A program made the position numbers and the translations under genes. A DNA stretch of 64,000 nucleotides from Planctomycetes bacterium ADurb.Bin069 (GTDB lineage Bacteria > Planctomycetota > UBA8108 > UBA8890 > UBA8898): contig MWEK01000007.1 in assembly GCA_002070955.1 (NCBI GenBank), forward strand, positions 1-64,000. The letters run 5' to 3'. Below, piece after piece: positions 34,864 through 46,218 of the stretch. The stretch's first letter is position 1. Each line of letters opens with the position of its first letter. The notes under the pieces are model-generated. The model had not been told where the DNA came from, did not search any database, and saw nothing but the letters and a program-made list of their open reading frames with translations.

Positions 34864-35688
34864 TCAGCGTAGTTCAAACTCCGCCACCACCGGCAGGTGA
34901 TCCGAGGCGTCGGAGGGCGGCAGCCAGGCGCGCACCGGTTTCAGCCTCTCGGGCGGCGTGAACCAGATGTAGTCGATCCGGTTCCGCGGGTCATTGGCCG
35001 GGCTGCTGAAACCGTCGCCGACTCCCACCGCGGCCCAGGTGTCTTGAAAGGTCCGGCAGAGTCTTTCATAGACGCGGCCCGCCGGCAGGTTGTTGAAGTC
35101 CCCCGTCATGATGATGGGCCTGCCGGCGAATCCCTGGGCGATTTCCTCGATTTCGCCCGTATTGCTCCAACGCTCGGAATCGTCCGAACGGAAGTCGATG
35201 TGGGTGTTCAAGAACGCCAGCTCGCGGCCGTGCACGTCGAGGACGAGCTGCAAGATGCCCCGCTGCTCCCCGGGACGAAGCATCTTGTAGTGGCGGTTGG
35301 TCCAGCTCTTGACGGGGAACCGGGTAAGCACCGCGTTGCCGTATTCGCCGCCCTGGTAATGGTAGTTGTTGCTGAACACGCAGGTCATGCCCGTCAGAGC
35401 CGCCAGTTCGCCGGGCAGATCGCGGCGCTGGGTCCGCTCCACGCCCTTGTCCACTTCCTGCAAGCCCACGATGTCCGCGTTTTGGGCCGCGATCAGCTGG
35501 GCGATGCGCGCCAAGTCCACCTTGCCGTCCAGCCCCTCGCCGTGATGAATGTTGTAAGTCATCACTCGAAAGACGGCGGCCGGGGCCGGGCCGGGCGCGG
35601 AAAGGCAGCCTGATCCGAGGCAGGCGGCCATGAAGCACAGCGCTCCGATCGGGAAGAATTCGCGACGGGTGAGTCCGGGTTCTTGCAT
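34864..35688 (-). CDS. Endonuclease/exonuclease/phosphatase-family lipoprotein
   Basis: 274 residues. The N-terminus has a Tat-like TRREFF motif and a lipobox-like LGSGC (Cys about 25), so it is exported and probably lipid-anchored. The domain is a complete EEP fold: VMTYNIHHGEG, DIVGLQEVD with the metal-binding Glu, LNTHIDFRSDDSERW, IIMTGDFNNLPA and the C-terminal SDHLPVVAEFEL. The family includes DNases, phospholipases and sugar-phosphate phosphatases; the HHGEG variant is frequent in exported phosphodiesterases of Bacteroidota and PVC bacteria. The start was chosen at 35688; the frame further upstream is Ala/Arg-rich. It converges on the PQQ-like gene and is divergent from pepT. Confidence 0.88.
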   Translation of the reverse strand: MQEPGLTRREFFPIGALCFMAACLGSGCLSAPGPAPAAVFRVMTYNIHHGEGLDGKVDLARIAQLIAAQNADIVGLQEVDKGVERTQRRDLPGELAALTGMTCVFSNNYHYQGGEYGNAVLTRFPVKSWTNRHYKMLRPGEQRGILQLVLDVHGRELAFLNTHIDFRSDDSERWSNTGEIEEIAQGFAGRPIIMTGDFNNLPAGRVYERLCRTFQDTWAAVGVGDGFSSPANDPRNRIDYIWFTPPERLKPVRAWLPPSDASDHLPVVAEFELR

Positions 35689-35939
35689 GGGATCGAGCTC
35701 GGTCCAAAAAGTCGGGCCTTGGCAAACCTCGCCGGCAGCAGCGGCGCCCGCGATCATACGCGCGAGCGGCCCGGGCGTCAAAGGCGCGGCTGCCCGCGGG
35801 CGCCTCGCGGCGGCGCGCCGGGCCGCGGCCGCCGCCGCGCCCGCTCCGCACCCATTGCGCGAAAACGCCCCAGCCTTTACAAAGGTACGGTGCGCGCCGC
35901 CCGCCGCGGCCGCGCCGCGCAACCCCAGGGAGAAAAGGC

Positions 35940-37193
35940 ATGGCGCGCGATACGCTCCTCGATCGATTCCTCCGGTACGTCAAGATCGACACCCAGTCCG
36001 TCGAGGACGCCGAGGACTACCCGAGTTCCCCCGGTCAACGGGTCCTCGGCGAGCGCCTGGCCGCCGAGCTGCGCGACCTCGGCCTGCCCGAGGCCGGCGT
36101 CAACGCCGACGGCATCGTCACGGCGACGATTCCGGCCACCGTTCCCCGGGCGCCGGCCATCGCCTGGCTCGCCCACCTGGACACGTCCCCCGAATCCAGC
36201 GGCAAAAACGTCGTCCCCGTCCTCCACGCCCCCTACGACGGCGGAGACATAACGCTCCCCGGGGACAAGTCCCAAGTCATTCGGGTCGACGAGACGCCGG
36301 GGCTGGCCGCCCTCGCGGGAAAAACGATCATCACGTCGGACGGAACGACGCTTCTGGGCGCCGACGACAAGGCCGGCATTGCCGTCATCATGACCGCCGC
36401 GGCGGAGCTCGCGCGCCGCCCGAAGCAGCCCCGCGGCCCGATTCGCATCGTCTTCACCTGCGATGAGGAGATCGGCCGCGGCTGCGACCGCATCGACCCG
36501 CGGAAGATCGATGCCGCCTGCGCCTACACCCTCGACGGCGAGGGGGCCGGTCTCATCGAGAACGAGACCTTCTCGGCGGACCTCGCCACGGTCACCATCA
36601 CGGGCAAGAACATCCACCCCGGCTTCGCGGCCGGCAAGATGCGCAACGCCGTCCGCATCGCGGCGCGGTTCCTGGAGGCGCTGCCGTGGCAGACGCTGGC
36701 GCCGGAGACCACCGCGGGCCGCGACGGCTTCATGCATCCTTACGTGATCGAGGGCGGCGTCCCCGCCGTCGCCATCAAGATCCTCCTGCGCAGCTTCGCC
36801 ACGGCGGAGCTCGCCGTCCAGGCGCGGCTTCTCAGGACCGTGGCGCGCGGGGTCGCGGCCGAGTTCCCCGGAGCCGTCATCGACGTCGCCGTCAAGAAGC
36901 AGTACCGCAACATGCGCGAGCACCTCGCCAAGGAGCCGCGCGCCGTCGCGCTCGCCGTCCGCGCCGTCGAGGCCGCGGGCCTGGCGCCCGAGCTGAAGTC
37001 GGTGCGCGGCGGCACCGACGGCTCGCGCCTGAGCGCCATGGGCCTGCCGACTCCGAATCTCTCCGTCGGCATGCACAACTTCCACTCCAAGCTCGAGTTC
37101 GCCTGCCTGGAGCAAATGCAGTCCGCCGTGCGCGTGCTCCTGGAGTTGGCCCGTCTCTGGAGCCGGGAGAAGCCGCGGCGCCGCGGCCGCTGA
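35940..37193 (+). CDS. pepT: Peptidase T (tripeptide aminopeptidase)
   Basis: 417 residues, usual length. M20-family zinc aminopeptidase that removes N-terminal residues from tripeptides in the cytoplasm. Metal and catalytic motifs are AHLDTSP (His79, Asp81), GADDKAG, CDEEIGRG, TLDGEGAG and the late HNFHSKLEF. GGGAG precedes the ATG. The gene is followed after 18 bases by an OPT peptide transporter, forming an uptake-and-hydrolysis pair. Confidence 0.95.
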   Translation: MARDTLLDRFLRYVKIDTQSVEDAEDYPSSPGQRVLGERLAAELRDLGLPEAGVNADGIVTATIPATVPRAPAIAWLAHLDTSPESSGKNVVPVLHAPYDGGDITLPGDKSQVIRVDETPGLAALAGKTIITSDGTTLLGADDKAGIAVIMTAAAELARRPKQPRGPIRIVFTCDEEIGRGCDRIDPRKIDAACAYTLDGEGAGLIENETFSADLATVTITGKNIHPGFAAGKMRNAVRIAARFLEALPWQTLAPETTAGRDGFMHPYVIEGGVPAVAIKILLRSFATAELAVQARLLRTVARGVAAEFPGAVIDVAVKKQYRNMREHLAKEPRAVALAVRAVEAAGLAPELKSVRGGTDGSRLSAMGLPTPNLSVGMHNFHSKLEFACLEQMQSAVRVLLELARLWSREKPRRRGR

Positions 37194-37211
37194 CCCCCGC
37201 CGGGAGGAACC

Positions 37212-39371
37212 ATGTCCGAGAACGAGATCAGGAACACGCTGCCCGAAAACGCCTACCGGGAGCTCAAGCCCGGCGAGACGTACGTGCCCATGGTGCCGCC
37301 CCACGTCGACGCGCCCGAGTTGACGCCGCGGTCGATCGCCTTCGGCATCGCCATGAACATCCTCTGGGCCGCGGCGGCCACCTATATCGCCCTGAAGGTC
37401 GGCCAGGGCATCGAAACGGCCATCCCCATCTCGATTCTCGCCGTCGGCCTGTCGGGGCTGCTCTTGAGGCTCGGCTTCCGGCGCAGCACGATCATCGAGA
37501 ACATCAACATCCTGGCGATCAGCACGACCTCGGGCATGGTGGCGGGCGGCACCGTGTTCACCATGCCGGCGATCTACATCCTCGGAATCGACCAGCACCT
37601 CGCGCTGGGCAACGGCGCCGTCTTCCTCCACATCTTCCTCGTGCCGCTGTTCGGCGCGGTGCTCGGGGTCATCTTCCTGGTCCCCTTCCGGCGCTTCTTC
37701 GTCAAGGAGATGCACGGCAAGCTGCCCTTCCCCGAGGGCACCGCCACCAACGAAATCCTGGTCACGGGCCAGGGCGGCGGCGCGGGCGCGCTGACGCTCA
37801 TCTGGTCCTTCGCCGTGTCGTCCCTCTACACCCTGGGCACGGCGGGCCTGAAGCTTTGGTCCGAGGTGTTCACGACGGGGAAGATCGAGGTCGCCTGGAA
37901 GGAAACCGCCGGCGCGGCGGCGCCCCTGGAGGCGGTGCAGCGCTCCGTGGTCATGCCGGCCTTCGCCGGCGATTTCTGGACCGATCTCACCGACCGGGTC
38001 AAGGCCGTGTTCTCCATGGGCACGGGCGCCGAGTTCATCGGCCTGGGATTCATCATGGGCGCGCACTACGCGGCGATCATCGTCGCGGGCTCGATTCTGT
38101 CGTACCTCGTCATCGTGCCGCTCCTGGCGCCCCTGAGCCTGGAAGCCCTGCAGAGCATCAGCTCGGGGATCGAATCGACCTCGGCCGAGGCCATCTTCAA
38201 GGCCGTCTCCAAGAACGTGGGCATCGGCTGTATCTTCGCGGCAGGCGTCCTCTCGATCCTGAAGATGAGCCCTATCATCATGACCGCGCTGCGCGAGGGG
38301 CTCGGGGGCCTTTTCCGCGGCGCGCGGACGACCGGGCGGCCCGAGCGGACGGACAGGGACATCGCCTACCCGGGGCTCGTCGTCATCGGCCTCCTGACGG
38401 CCGTCGCGCTGGGGGTCTACTTCCGGTTTTTCGTCCTCGCGGACATGCCCGGCGCCGACCTCCTGGCCGCCGGCTCGGTGCTTCTGGCCTTGGCGGCCGC
38501 GTTCTTCTTCATCACCGTTTCGGCCTGGGCCATCGCCACCATCTCGGTGACCCCGATCTCGGGCATGACCGTCACGACGATCATCGTCACGGCCCTGGCC
38601 CTGGCGGCGGCGGGCCTCCAAAAGGGCCCGGCGGGGCAGTTCGCGGTGCTTCTCATCGGCGGCGTCGTCGCGTCGTCGCTCTCGGTGGCCGGCACTCTGG
38701 TGACCGAGTTCAAGCTCGGGTACTGGGCCGGCGCCACGCCGCGCCGCATCCAGTGGAGCTGCATGATCGCCTGCGTGCTCGCCTCGGCGGTCGTGGCCGG
38801 GACGGTGCTCGTCCTGGCGCAGGGGGGCGGGTTCGATCCGTCGGCCAAGGAAGGCGCGCTCCAAGCCCCGCAGGCCAACATGATCGCCGGCGCCCTCCGG
38901 AGCTTTCTCGGCACCGGCGAAGTGCCCTGGGTCCCCTACGGCACGGGCGCCGTGATCGCGCTGATGCTCCAGCTCATCGGCGTGTCGCCCCTGGCCTTCG
39001 GCCTCGGGATGTTCCTCCCCATGGAGCTCAACGTGCCGATTCTCATCGGCGCCCTCGTCGGGGCGGCGGTGAAGAAAGGCACCAAGGACGAGGCCGTGCT
39101 CCGGGCCCGGGCGAACCAGGGCACCATCATCGCCTCGGGCTTCATCGCCGGCGCCGCCATCGTCGGCGTGCTGCTGCGCGGCCTTAAGTCCTTGGCGGCC
39201 ACGGCGCCGCTCGTCGACGCCATCGATGTGCCCGCGGCGCTGCTGCGCGGCGGCGCCGACCCGGTCTTCGTCGGCCGCACCCTGAACGTCCTCGCCCCGG
39301 CGGCGCTCCTCGGCCTGTGCGCGATCATCTATCTGAATTCGCGTCGCGCGCGGCCGCCGGCGGCGCCCTGA
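37212..39371 (+). CDS. OPT family oligopeptide transporter
   Basis: 719 residues with roughly 14-16 membrane helices. The bacterial OPT signatures are AATYIALKVGQGIETAIPISILA at the first helices, the conserved LPFPEGTATNEIL loop and LGMFLPMELNVPILIGALVGA near the C-terminus. OPT carriers import oligopeptides, or in some branches metal chelates, with protons. The ATG has GGGAGGA upstream. Eighteen bases separate it from pepT, so co-expression for peptide use is the simplest reading. Confidence 0.93.
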   Translation: MSENEIRNTLPENAYRELKPGETYVPMVPPHVDAPELTPRSIAFGIAMNILWAAAATYIALKVGQGIETAIPISILAVGLSGLLLRLGFRRSTIIENINILAISTTSGMVAGGTVFTMPAIYILGIDQHLALGNGAVFLHIFLVPLFGAVLGVIFLVPFRRFFVKEMHGKLPFPEGTATNEILVTGQGGGAGALTLIWSFAVSSLYTLGTAGLKLWSEVFTTGKIEVAWKETAGAAAPLEAVQRSVVMPAFAGDFWTDLTDRVKAVFSMGTGAEFIGLGFIMGAHYAAIIVAGSILSYLVIVPLLAPLSLEALQSISSGIESTSAEAIFKAVSKNVGIGCIFAAGVLSILKMSPIIMTALREGLGGLFRGARTTGRPERTDRDIAYPGLVVIGLLTAVALGVYFRFFVLADMPGADLLAAGSVLLALAAAFFFITVSAWAIATISVTPISGMTVTTIIVTALALAAAGLQKGPAGQFAVLLIGGVVASSLSVAGTLVTEFKLGYWAGATPRRIQWSCMIACVLASAVVAGTVLVLAQGGGFDPSAKEGALQAPQANMIAGALRSFLGTGEVPWVPYGTGAVIALMLQLIGVSPLAFGLGMFLPMELNVPILIGALVGAAVKKGTKDEAVLRARANQGTIIASGFIAGAAIVGVLLRGLKSLAATAPLVDAIDVPAALLRGGADPVFVGRTLNVLAPAALLGLCAIIYLNSRRARPPAAP

Positions 39372-39465
39372 GGAAACGGCGCCGGCGCCCCGCCGCGGCG
39401 CGGGCGCGCATCCCTCGGGAAACCTAAGGCGGCGGGCGGCGGCCTCGGGGAGAGTCCGCGCCTAA

Positions 39466-40992
<1,527 letters not shown>

Positions 40993-41023
40993 GGCCGCCC
41001 TGGGGAGCCGGGTTCGGCGGCCT

Positions 41024-42070
41024 TTAGAGCCGCACCTCCCGGCGCGCGGCCGCGCTCTCGTAGACCGCGTCGATGAGGCGCTGCACCTTCAGGGCCTGCG
41101 CGTGCGTCACGCAGAGTTCCTCCTCGCCGAGGATGGCCCTGAAGAAGTTGACGAAGCGGTTCGCGGGCGCGTAGCGCAGCGGAAGGCCGAGGCCGCGGAT
41201 GGCGACGTTCGCGCCCAGATCGCCGTCGAACCGATAGACCTCGCCGCGGCAGACCCGCGCCCCGGCCTCGGTTCCGAACAGCTCCACGTCGTGGCGGTCG
41301 GCCTCCTTCTGGTGCGCCGCCCAACTGATCTCGACCTGCACGGCGGCTCCGGACCGCAGGCGGATGAAGGCGAGCGCGCCGTCGTCCACGTCGAAGGGCA
41401 GGCCTTCCGGCATCGAGGCGCCCCAGTCGCCCTGGCCCAGGCCGCGGTTGCCGAATGTCGTGTAGACCGAGCCGCTGACGCTCTCGGCGTCGAAGTCGCC
41501 CGCGGTCCAGAGGGCCAGGTCGAGCACGTGCACGCCCAGGTCCAGGAAACAGCCCCCGCCGGCCAGCGCCCGGCTTCCGAACCAAGTCCCGAGGCGCGGA
41601 ATGCCCCACCGCCGGCGCCAGTAGGCGCGCAGGCGGTAGATCCGGCCGAAATACCCGCGCTCGGCGAGCGCGCGGATTCTCTGGGCGTTCTCGGTGAAGC
41701 GCTGGTTCATGCCCACCGTGAAGACCTTTCCGCTCCTCCGCGCCGCCTCGACGACCTTGCGGGCCTCGGCGTAGGAGACGGCGAAGGGCTTCTCGAGGAT
41801 GACGTGCTTGCCGGCCTCCAACGCCGCGATGGCGTAAGGCGCGTGGAACGCGTTGGGCACGGCCACGTACACCGCGTCGATGCCCTGGTCCCCGATCAGG
41901 TCCTCGGCCTTCGCGAAGGTCCGACCGATGGAATGCTCGCGCGCGAAGGCGGCCAACCGGCGCGGGTCCGCGTCGGCGACGGCGACCGTCTCGGCCGCGC
42001 CGCTCAGCGCGGCTCCCTCAACGCCCGACGCGGCGATCGCGCCCGCGCCGATAATGCCGAACTTAAGCAC
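41024..42070 (-). CDS. Gfo/Idh/MocA family oxidoreductase
   Basis: 348 residues. NAD(P)-binding Rossmann domain with FGIIGAGAIAASG (residues 4-16), the catalytic EKPFAVS motif and the C-terminal domain with GGGCFLDLGVHVLDLALW containing the conserved His/Asp. These enzymes oxidise or reduce sugars and cyclitols; the substrate cannot be read from sequence. GTG start with AAAGGAG upstream. No signal peptide, so it is cytoplasmic. It is convergent with tpl and divergent from the large exported protein at 42301. Confidence 0.93.
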   Translation of the reverse strand: MLKFGIIGAGAIAASGVEGAALSGAAETVAVADADPRRLAAFAREHSIGRTFAKAEDLIGDQGIDAVYVAVPNAFHAPYAIAALEAGKHVILEKPFAVSYAEARKVVEAARRSGKVFTVGMNQRFTENAQRIRALAERGYFGRIYRLRAYWRRRWGIPRLGTWFGSRALAGGGCFLDLGVHVLDLALWTAGDFDAESVSGSVYTTFGNRGLGQGDWGASMPEGLPFDVDDGALAFIRLRSGAAVQVEISWAAHQKEADRHDVELFGTEAGARVCRGEVYRFDGDLGANVAIRGLGLPLRYAPANRFVNFFRAILGEEELCVTHAQALKVQRLIDAVYESAAARREVRL

Positions 42071-42300
42071 ACCGGCTCCTTTCGAAAACAGGAATCAGTG
42101 GGAGTGTAGCGAGGCGGAGGGGCGCTCGCAACAGGGTGGTCGGCATGCCGACCGGAGACGGCCGGAGACAGCCGCGCTTAACGGCGACATACCCCTTGGC
42201 GCGGGAGCCGTAGTATACTGTCTACACTGGAGCCGAGCGGCGCCGCGGGCGCGCGCGGTCTCCCTTCCTGCGGCGCGGCCAAGCCGCGCGGGAGGTGGCT

Positions 42301-45159
42301 ATGCGGTGGGCGACGGTCGTCTTTCTTTGGGCGGCGGCGGGAAGCACGGCGGCGGAGCTGGTCTTCGAAACCGAATTCCTCCGCTATGCAATCGACGCCG
42401 ACGGAACCAACGCCGTCTTCGCCGACAAGATCGGCGGCCGGAACTACCTGCACCCGGACCGCCACGCCTTCGTGACGATCGCGCGCGGCGGAGCGATTTC
42501 GCGCCCCGTCGCCTGCGCGCCGACGCCGGACGGCCTCGTCGTGACCTTCGCCGAACCCGCGGCCGCCGTAACCCTGCGCGCCGCCGCCAAAGGCGAATAC
42601 CTCGTTTTCGAAATCGCCGATGTAAGCGGCCCGGCGGCCGACGAAATCGTCTTCGCGGAGGTGCGGCTCGCGCTGTCCGGGCGGGCGAGCGAAATGTCGG
42701 GCGTCATCGCCTCCGACGCTTTCGCCGCCGCGGCGCGGCCCCTCAACCTGAAGACAACCCTCGAACTCCGGGGAGGATTCCGGCCGCGCGCCTCCGCATC
42801 GCGCGGCATTGTGGGCGCGCGGATCGCCCTGGCAGCGGCGCCGCCGGAGCGCCTGCGCGCGATTCTCAAGGACGTCGTGCGTCAGGAAGACCTGCCCTGG
42901 TCCCCGCTGGGCGGTCCTTTCGCCCTGGACGCCGAGGAGAACCGCGGTTCCTACGTCTTCGCGACCGTCTCCGAGCAGGACATCGACGCGTGGATCGCCC
43001 TGGCGCGCAAAGCCGGGCTCATGCAGATTCACCTGATCGCATGGGAACAGTCCCTCGGGAGCTACGCCCCGCGCAAGGATCTCTTTCCTCAGGGCCTGGA
43101 GGGGCTCAAGGCCGTCGTGGCGAAGATTCACGCGGCGGGGCTCAAAGCGGGAATGCACACCCTCACGGGCGGGATCGCGCGCAACGACCCCTTCGTGACG
43201 CCGGTGCCCGACCCGCGCCTCGCCAAAGACGGGAAGTTCACGCTGGCCGCCGACATCGGCGATGCCGATGACGTCGTGCCCCTCACGGAACCGCCGGGCA
43301 ACCTGGAAACCTCCTGGGAATATTCCGGACGCAGCAACATCGTCCAGATCGGCACGGAGCTCATCGAGTACCGCGGCCTTTCGCGGAATGCGCCCTACGC
43401 CCTTACGGCGTGCGTGCGCGGAGCCTTGGGCACGCGCCGGGCCGCGCATGCGCGGGGCGCGGCGGTGCACCACCTCTTGGCGATCTACGGCACGTTCCAG
43501 CCCGACGAGAACTCGACGCTGGTCGCCGAGGTTGCCGAGTGCATCGCGCGCCCCTTCAACGAGTGCGGCTTCGACATGATCTATCAAGACGGGGCTGAGG
43601 GCATGCCGGGAGGCCCCTACGGCTGGGCCGTAATGCGGGAAGCCGTATTCCGGCGCCTTCAGGGCCGCGTTCTCGTCGAGGCCAGTCAATGGGGCTGCCT
43701 TTCGTGGCCGTACCACTCGCGCATCGGCGCCTACGACCACCCCAACTGGGGGCTCAAGCGCTTCACCGACGTGCATCTGCGCGATGTCGAGAGCTATCGA
43801 GCCTCGAGCCTTCTGGCCGCGCAGCTCGGCTGGTGGGCCATCTTGGGGCCGAGCCCGGATCACCCGGCGGAGTTCCCCGACGAAATCGAGTATCTCTGCG
43901 CCAAGGCCCTGGCGACCGACATGCCGATGTCGTTTCAAGGCCTCGGGGTCGGTCCGAATCCCTGGAACGCGCGCCAGGATGAGTACCTGGAGTTGATCGG
44001 CAGGTACGAACGCCTGCGCCTCGCGCGCGCGGTGCCCGAGGCGGCGCGCCAACGCCTCGGCGCCCCGCGGGAGGACTTCCGACTGCTCCCGCGGCCCGGC
44101 GGCGGCTTTCATTTCGTTCCCGCCGATTACCTGGCGCACAAGGTGACGGGGCTGGACGACGGCTCGACGGACTGGACCGTCCGCAATCGCCACGCCGCGC
44201 AGCCTCTCAAGGCGCGTGTGGAGGCGCTCTTCTCCGCCGAGCCCTACGAGTCGGCGGGAGCGGCGGTCCTGGCCGGCCACGAGAAGCCGGAGGAGATCAA
44301 AGTCGAGGGCGCCGCCCGGGGAGTGACGGCGGCGTGGGCCCTGTCGAAAGATGGTCCGAAGACGCCGGCGGCCTGCGGGCGCTATACGGCGAAGAGCGCC
44401 CTCCCGGCGCGGCGGGGGGCCTGGGCGCTGGCGCGCGCGGCCTATTCGCCGCCGGTCGATATCGGCCGGTGCGGGGCCCTCGGCGTCTGGATCCGCGGCG
44501 ATGGCAAGGGCGAGCTTCTCAACTTCCAACTCACCAATCCGCCGCGGTTCTGGCCGACTCTGGCGGAGCACTACGTCGACGTGGACTTCGAAGGGTGGCG
44601 CTACGTCGAGCTGCACCTTCGAGAACGGGACGCGGACCGCTTCGGCGACTACCTCTGGCCCTACGGCGGAACTTACGAGGTGTTCCGCTCGCCGCTAGTT
44701 CGGGCGCACACGAGCGCCCTCGGGCTCTACTACAACAACCTGCCGCCCAACGAGACCGTCGAGTGCACGCTGAGCGCGGTGAAGGCCTTGCCCGTCGTCA
44801 AGGTCGCGCTCGACCGGCCCGCCCTGACCGTGGGCGGGCGGGCGATCGTCTTCCCGGTCGCCCTCGAAAGCGGCCAGTATATCGAGATGGAGTCCATGGA
44901 AGACTGCCGGTTGTACGACGAACGGGGAGCGTTGCTCAAGAACCTCGCGCCCGAGGGCGAGGCGATCGAGCTTGCGCCGGGCGAAAACTCGGTGCGCTTC
45001 GCCTGCGTTCCTCCCGCCGGACACCGCGCGCGCGCCAAGGTGACGCTGATCCTCTGCGGCGAGCCTTTCGGCGCTTGCGACCTCGCTCCCGGCGCCGGCG
45101 GCGGCGAGGACGATGCGGGGCGCCGGCGAGGTTCTTCAACTTCCGCCGAATCCCGATAG
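42301..45159 (+). CDS. Large exported protein, TIM-barrel glycosidase-like, unassigned
   Basis: 952 residues with a signal peptide (residues 1-17, ending AAAGSTAAE). An N-terminal beta-rich part (about 18-190) is followed by a region that looks like a TIM barrel (about 225-570: IDAWIALARKAGLMQIHLIAWEQSLGSYAP, GLKAGMHTLTG, FDMIYQDGAEGMPGG, VEASQWGCLSWPYHSRIGAYDH), then two beta-sandwich segments to the end. The Asp of IYQDGAE and acidic residues nearby are candidates for catalysis, as in alpha-galactosidase-like glycosidases. I cannot place it in a named family. GGGAGGTG precedes the ATG. A palindromic TAGTATACTGTCTA lies about 80 bases upstream and may include the promoter. Confidence 0.7.
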   Translation: MRWATVVFLWAAAGSTAAELVFETEFLRYAIDADGTNAVFADKIGGRNYLHPDRHAFVTIARGGAISRPVACAPTPDGLVVTFAEPAAAVTLRAAAKGEYLVFEIADVSGPAADEIVFAEVRLALSGRASEMSGVIASDAFAAAARPLNLKTTLELRGGFRPRASASRGIVGARIALAAAPPERLRAILKDVVRQEDLPWSPLGGPFALDAEENRGSYVFATVSEQDIDAWIALARKAGLMQIHLIAWEQSLGSYAPRKDLFPQGLEGLKAVVAKIHAAGLKAGMHTLTGGIARNDPFVTPVPDPRLAKDGKFTLAADIGDADDVVPLTEPPGNLETSWEYSGRSNIVQIGTELIEYRGLSRNAPYALTACVRGALGTRRAAHARGAAVHHLLAIYGTFQPDENSTLVAEVAECIARPFNECGFDMIYQDGAEGMPGGPYGWAVMREAVFRRLQGRVLVEASQWGCLSWPYHSRIGAYDHPNWGLKRFTDVHLRDVESYRASSLLAAQLGWWAILGPSPDHPAEFPDEIEYLCAKALATDMPMSFQGLGVGPNPWNARQDEYLELIGRYERLRLARAVPEAARQRLGAPREDFRLLPRPGGGFHFVPADYLAHKVTGLDDGSTDWTVRNRHAAQPLKARVEALFSAEPYESAGAAVLAGHEKPEEIKVEGAARGVTAAWALSKDGPKTPAACGRYTAKSALPARRGAWALARAAYSPPVDIGRCGALGVWIRGDGKGELLNFQLTNPPRFWPTLAEHYVDVDFEGWRYVELHLRERDADRFGDYLWPYGGTYEVFRSPLVRAHTSALGLYYNNLPPNETVECTLSAVKALPVVKVALDRPALTVGGRAIVFPVALESGQYIEMESMEDCRLYDERGALLKNLAPEGEAIELAPGENSVRFACVPPAGHRARAKVTLILCGEPFGACDLAPGAGGGEDDAGRRRGSSTSAESR

Positions 45160-45420
45160 AATCCGCCGGCGCGGTTCTTATGCCTTCTTCCGGTTGTTTG
45201 CTTGACCTCCGGGGCCTGCGCCGGTCAGGCCTCCGGCGCTCCGCTGTCCTTCCTCCAGTGCAAGATCTGCCTGCCGACCGCTGCCTCGCCTCGCGCGACG
45301 GGCACGGCTTCCGTTGGCACGAAAACGGGACCAGGTACCGCAGCCGGCAGTCCGGGCCTGCCTCGCGCGAACCCGCGCGCGAGGCCCGCGCAGGCAAGGA
45401 ACCCCGCAAGCAGCGAGCGC
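45160..45420. other. Gene-poor stretch at the left edge of the accessory region
   Basis: No convincing gene. Several short Arg/Pro-rich frames exist; a 65-codon minus-strand frame (45225-45422) starts with a hydrophobic stretch but ends without recognisable domain. Probably eroded coding DNA, since an HTH-regulator remnant follows directly. Confidence 0.4.
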
Positions 45421-45555
45421 ATGGTCGCCTAGTACGAGGGTAAGACCGACTACTCCCAGGCCGGCGTCCTCCCCGACCTCGCGCGCGCCCTCGGCGTCGC
45501 CACCAATCAGCTCCTCGGCGTCAAGGGCATCCGCTCACGCACCAAGAAGCCATAG
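45421..45555 (+). pseudogene. Remnant of an XRE-type (Cro/C1) HTH regulator
   Basis: The frame reads MVA, a TAG stop, then YEGKTDYSQAGVLPDLARALGVATNQLLGVKG and a basic tail to TAG at 45553-45555. The LPDLARALGVATNQLLG part is the characteristic last helices of HTH_3 repressors. The preceding DNA-recognition helices are missing and the TAG interrupts the fragment, so the gene is broken. It marks the left side of the accessory region. Confidence 0.6.
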
Positions 45556-45624
45556 GATGCCCGCCGCGGATAGACCGTGAAGTGTCGGAAACGTGCGTGC
45601 GTCGCGCCATCCCGGAGTCTCATC

Positions 45625-46218
45625 CTAAAAATCTATCGGGCAGCGCTGCGGCTCGTCACGAAAACCGATATTAAGGCGGTTCCAGCCATTTATGGCGATA
45701 ATCGCCAGGCTCAGATTGGCTAGTTCACCCCCTTTGAACCTAGTGCTCACCTCGTTAAAAAGTTCATCCGTGATGGTCGTCTTCGAGATCAGGGTGAGGG
45801 CATCAGTCCAGGCGAGGGCGGCTCTTTCGCGTGGCGAGAAAAGCTCAGACTCGCGCCACTTTGCAACAGCATCGAGCTTAGCCTGATCGGTTGCGATTTT
45901 AACAGCCTCTCTTTCGTGCATGTCAAGGCAGTACAGGCACTGATTGAGCTGCGATGCACGAATTTTGACCAGGACCAGGATACTTTTTTCAAGTCCGCTG
46001 TTGCGAACCTGTTCTTCCAGTCCGCTCATGGCCTTGAGCACCCCGGGCGCCTCTGAAAAGTAGTCCAGGCGTAGGGGTCCCGGCGTATGGACTGCCGCCG
46101 TGACCACCGGGATCTTATCCCTGGCAGCCTCACCTTCGGTTTTATCACCCGCACTTGCCATGTAGCCGCCCGCCAGGAGCAGCGCCACCGTACCTCCGAA
46201 TAGAAATGTTGCTTTCAT
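45625..46218 (-). CDS. Exported AhpD-like carboxymuconolactone decarboxylase family protein
   Basis: 197 residues with a signal peptide (about 1-23, LLLAGGYMASAG). The domain is of the CMD/AhpD type: KIRASQLNQCLYCLDMHEREA gives the CXXC...H redox motif of alkylhydroperoxidase-like members, followed by ERAALAWTDALTLI and FKGGELANLSLAIIAINGWNRLNIGF. Such proteins reduce peroxides or act as uncharacterised redox proteins; a signal peptide is unusual in the family. The DNA is clearly less GC-rich than the flanking genes and codon choice is more relaxed, pointing to acquisition. GAAAGGTG lies before the ATG. Confidence 0.88.
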   Translation of the reverse strand: MKATFLFGGTVALLLAGGYMASAGDKTEGEAARDKIPVVTAAVHTPGPLRLDYFSEAPGVLKAMSGLEEQVRNSGLEKSILVLVKIRASQLNQCLYCLDMHEREAVKIATDQAKLDAVAKWRESELFSPRERAALAWTDALTLISKTTITDELFNEVSTRFKGGELANLSLAIIAINGWNRLNIGFRDEPQRCPIDF

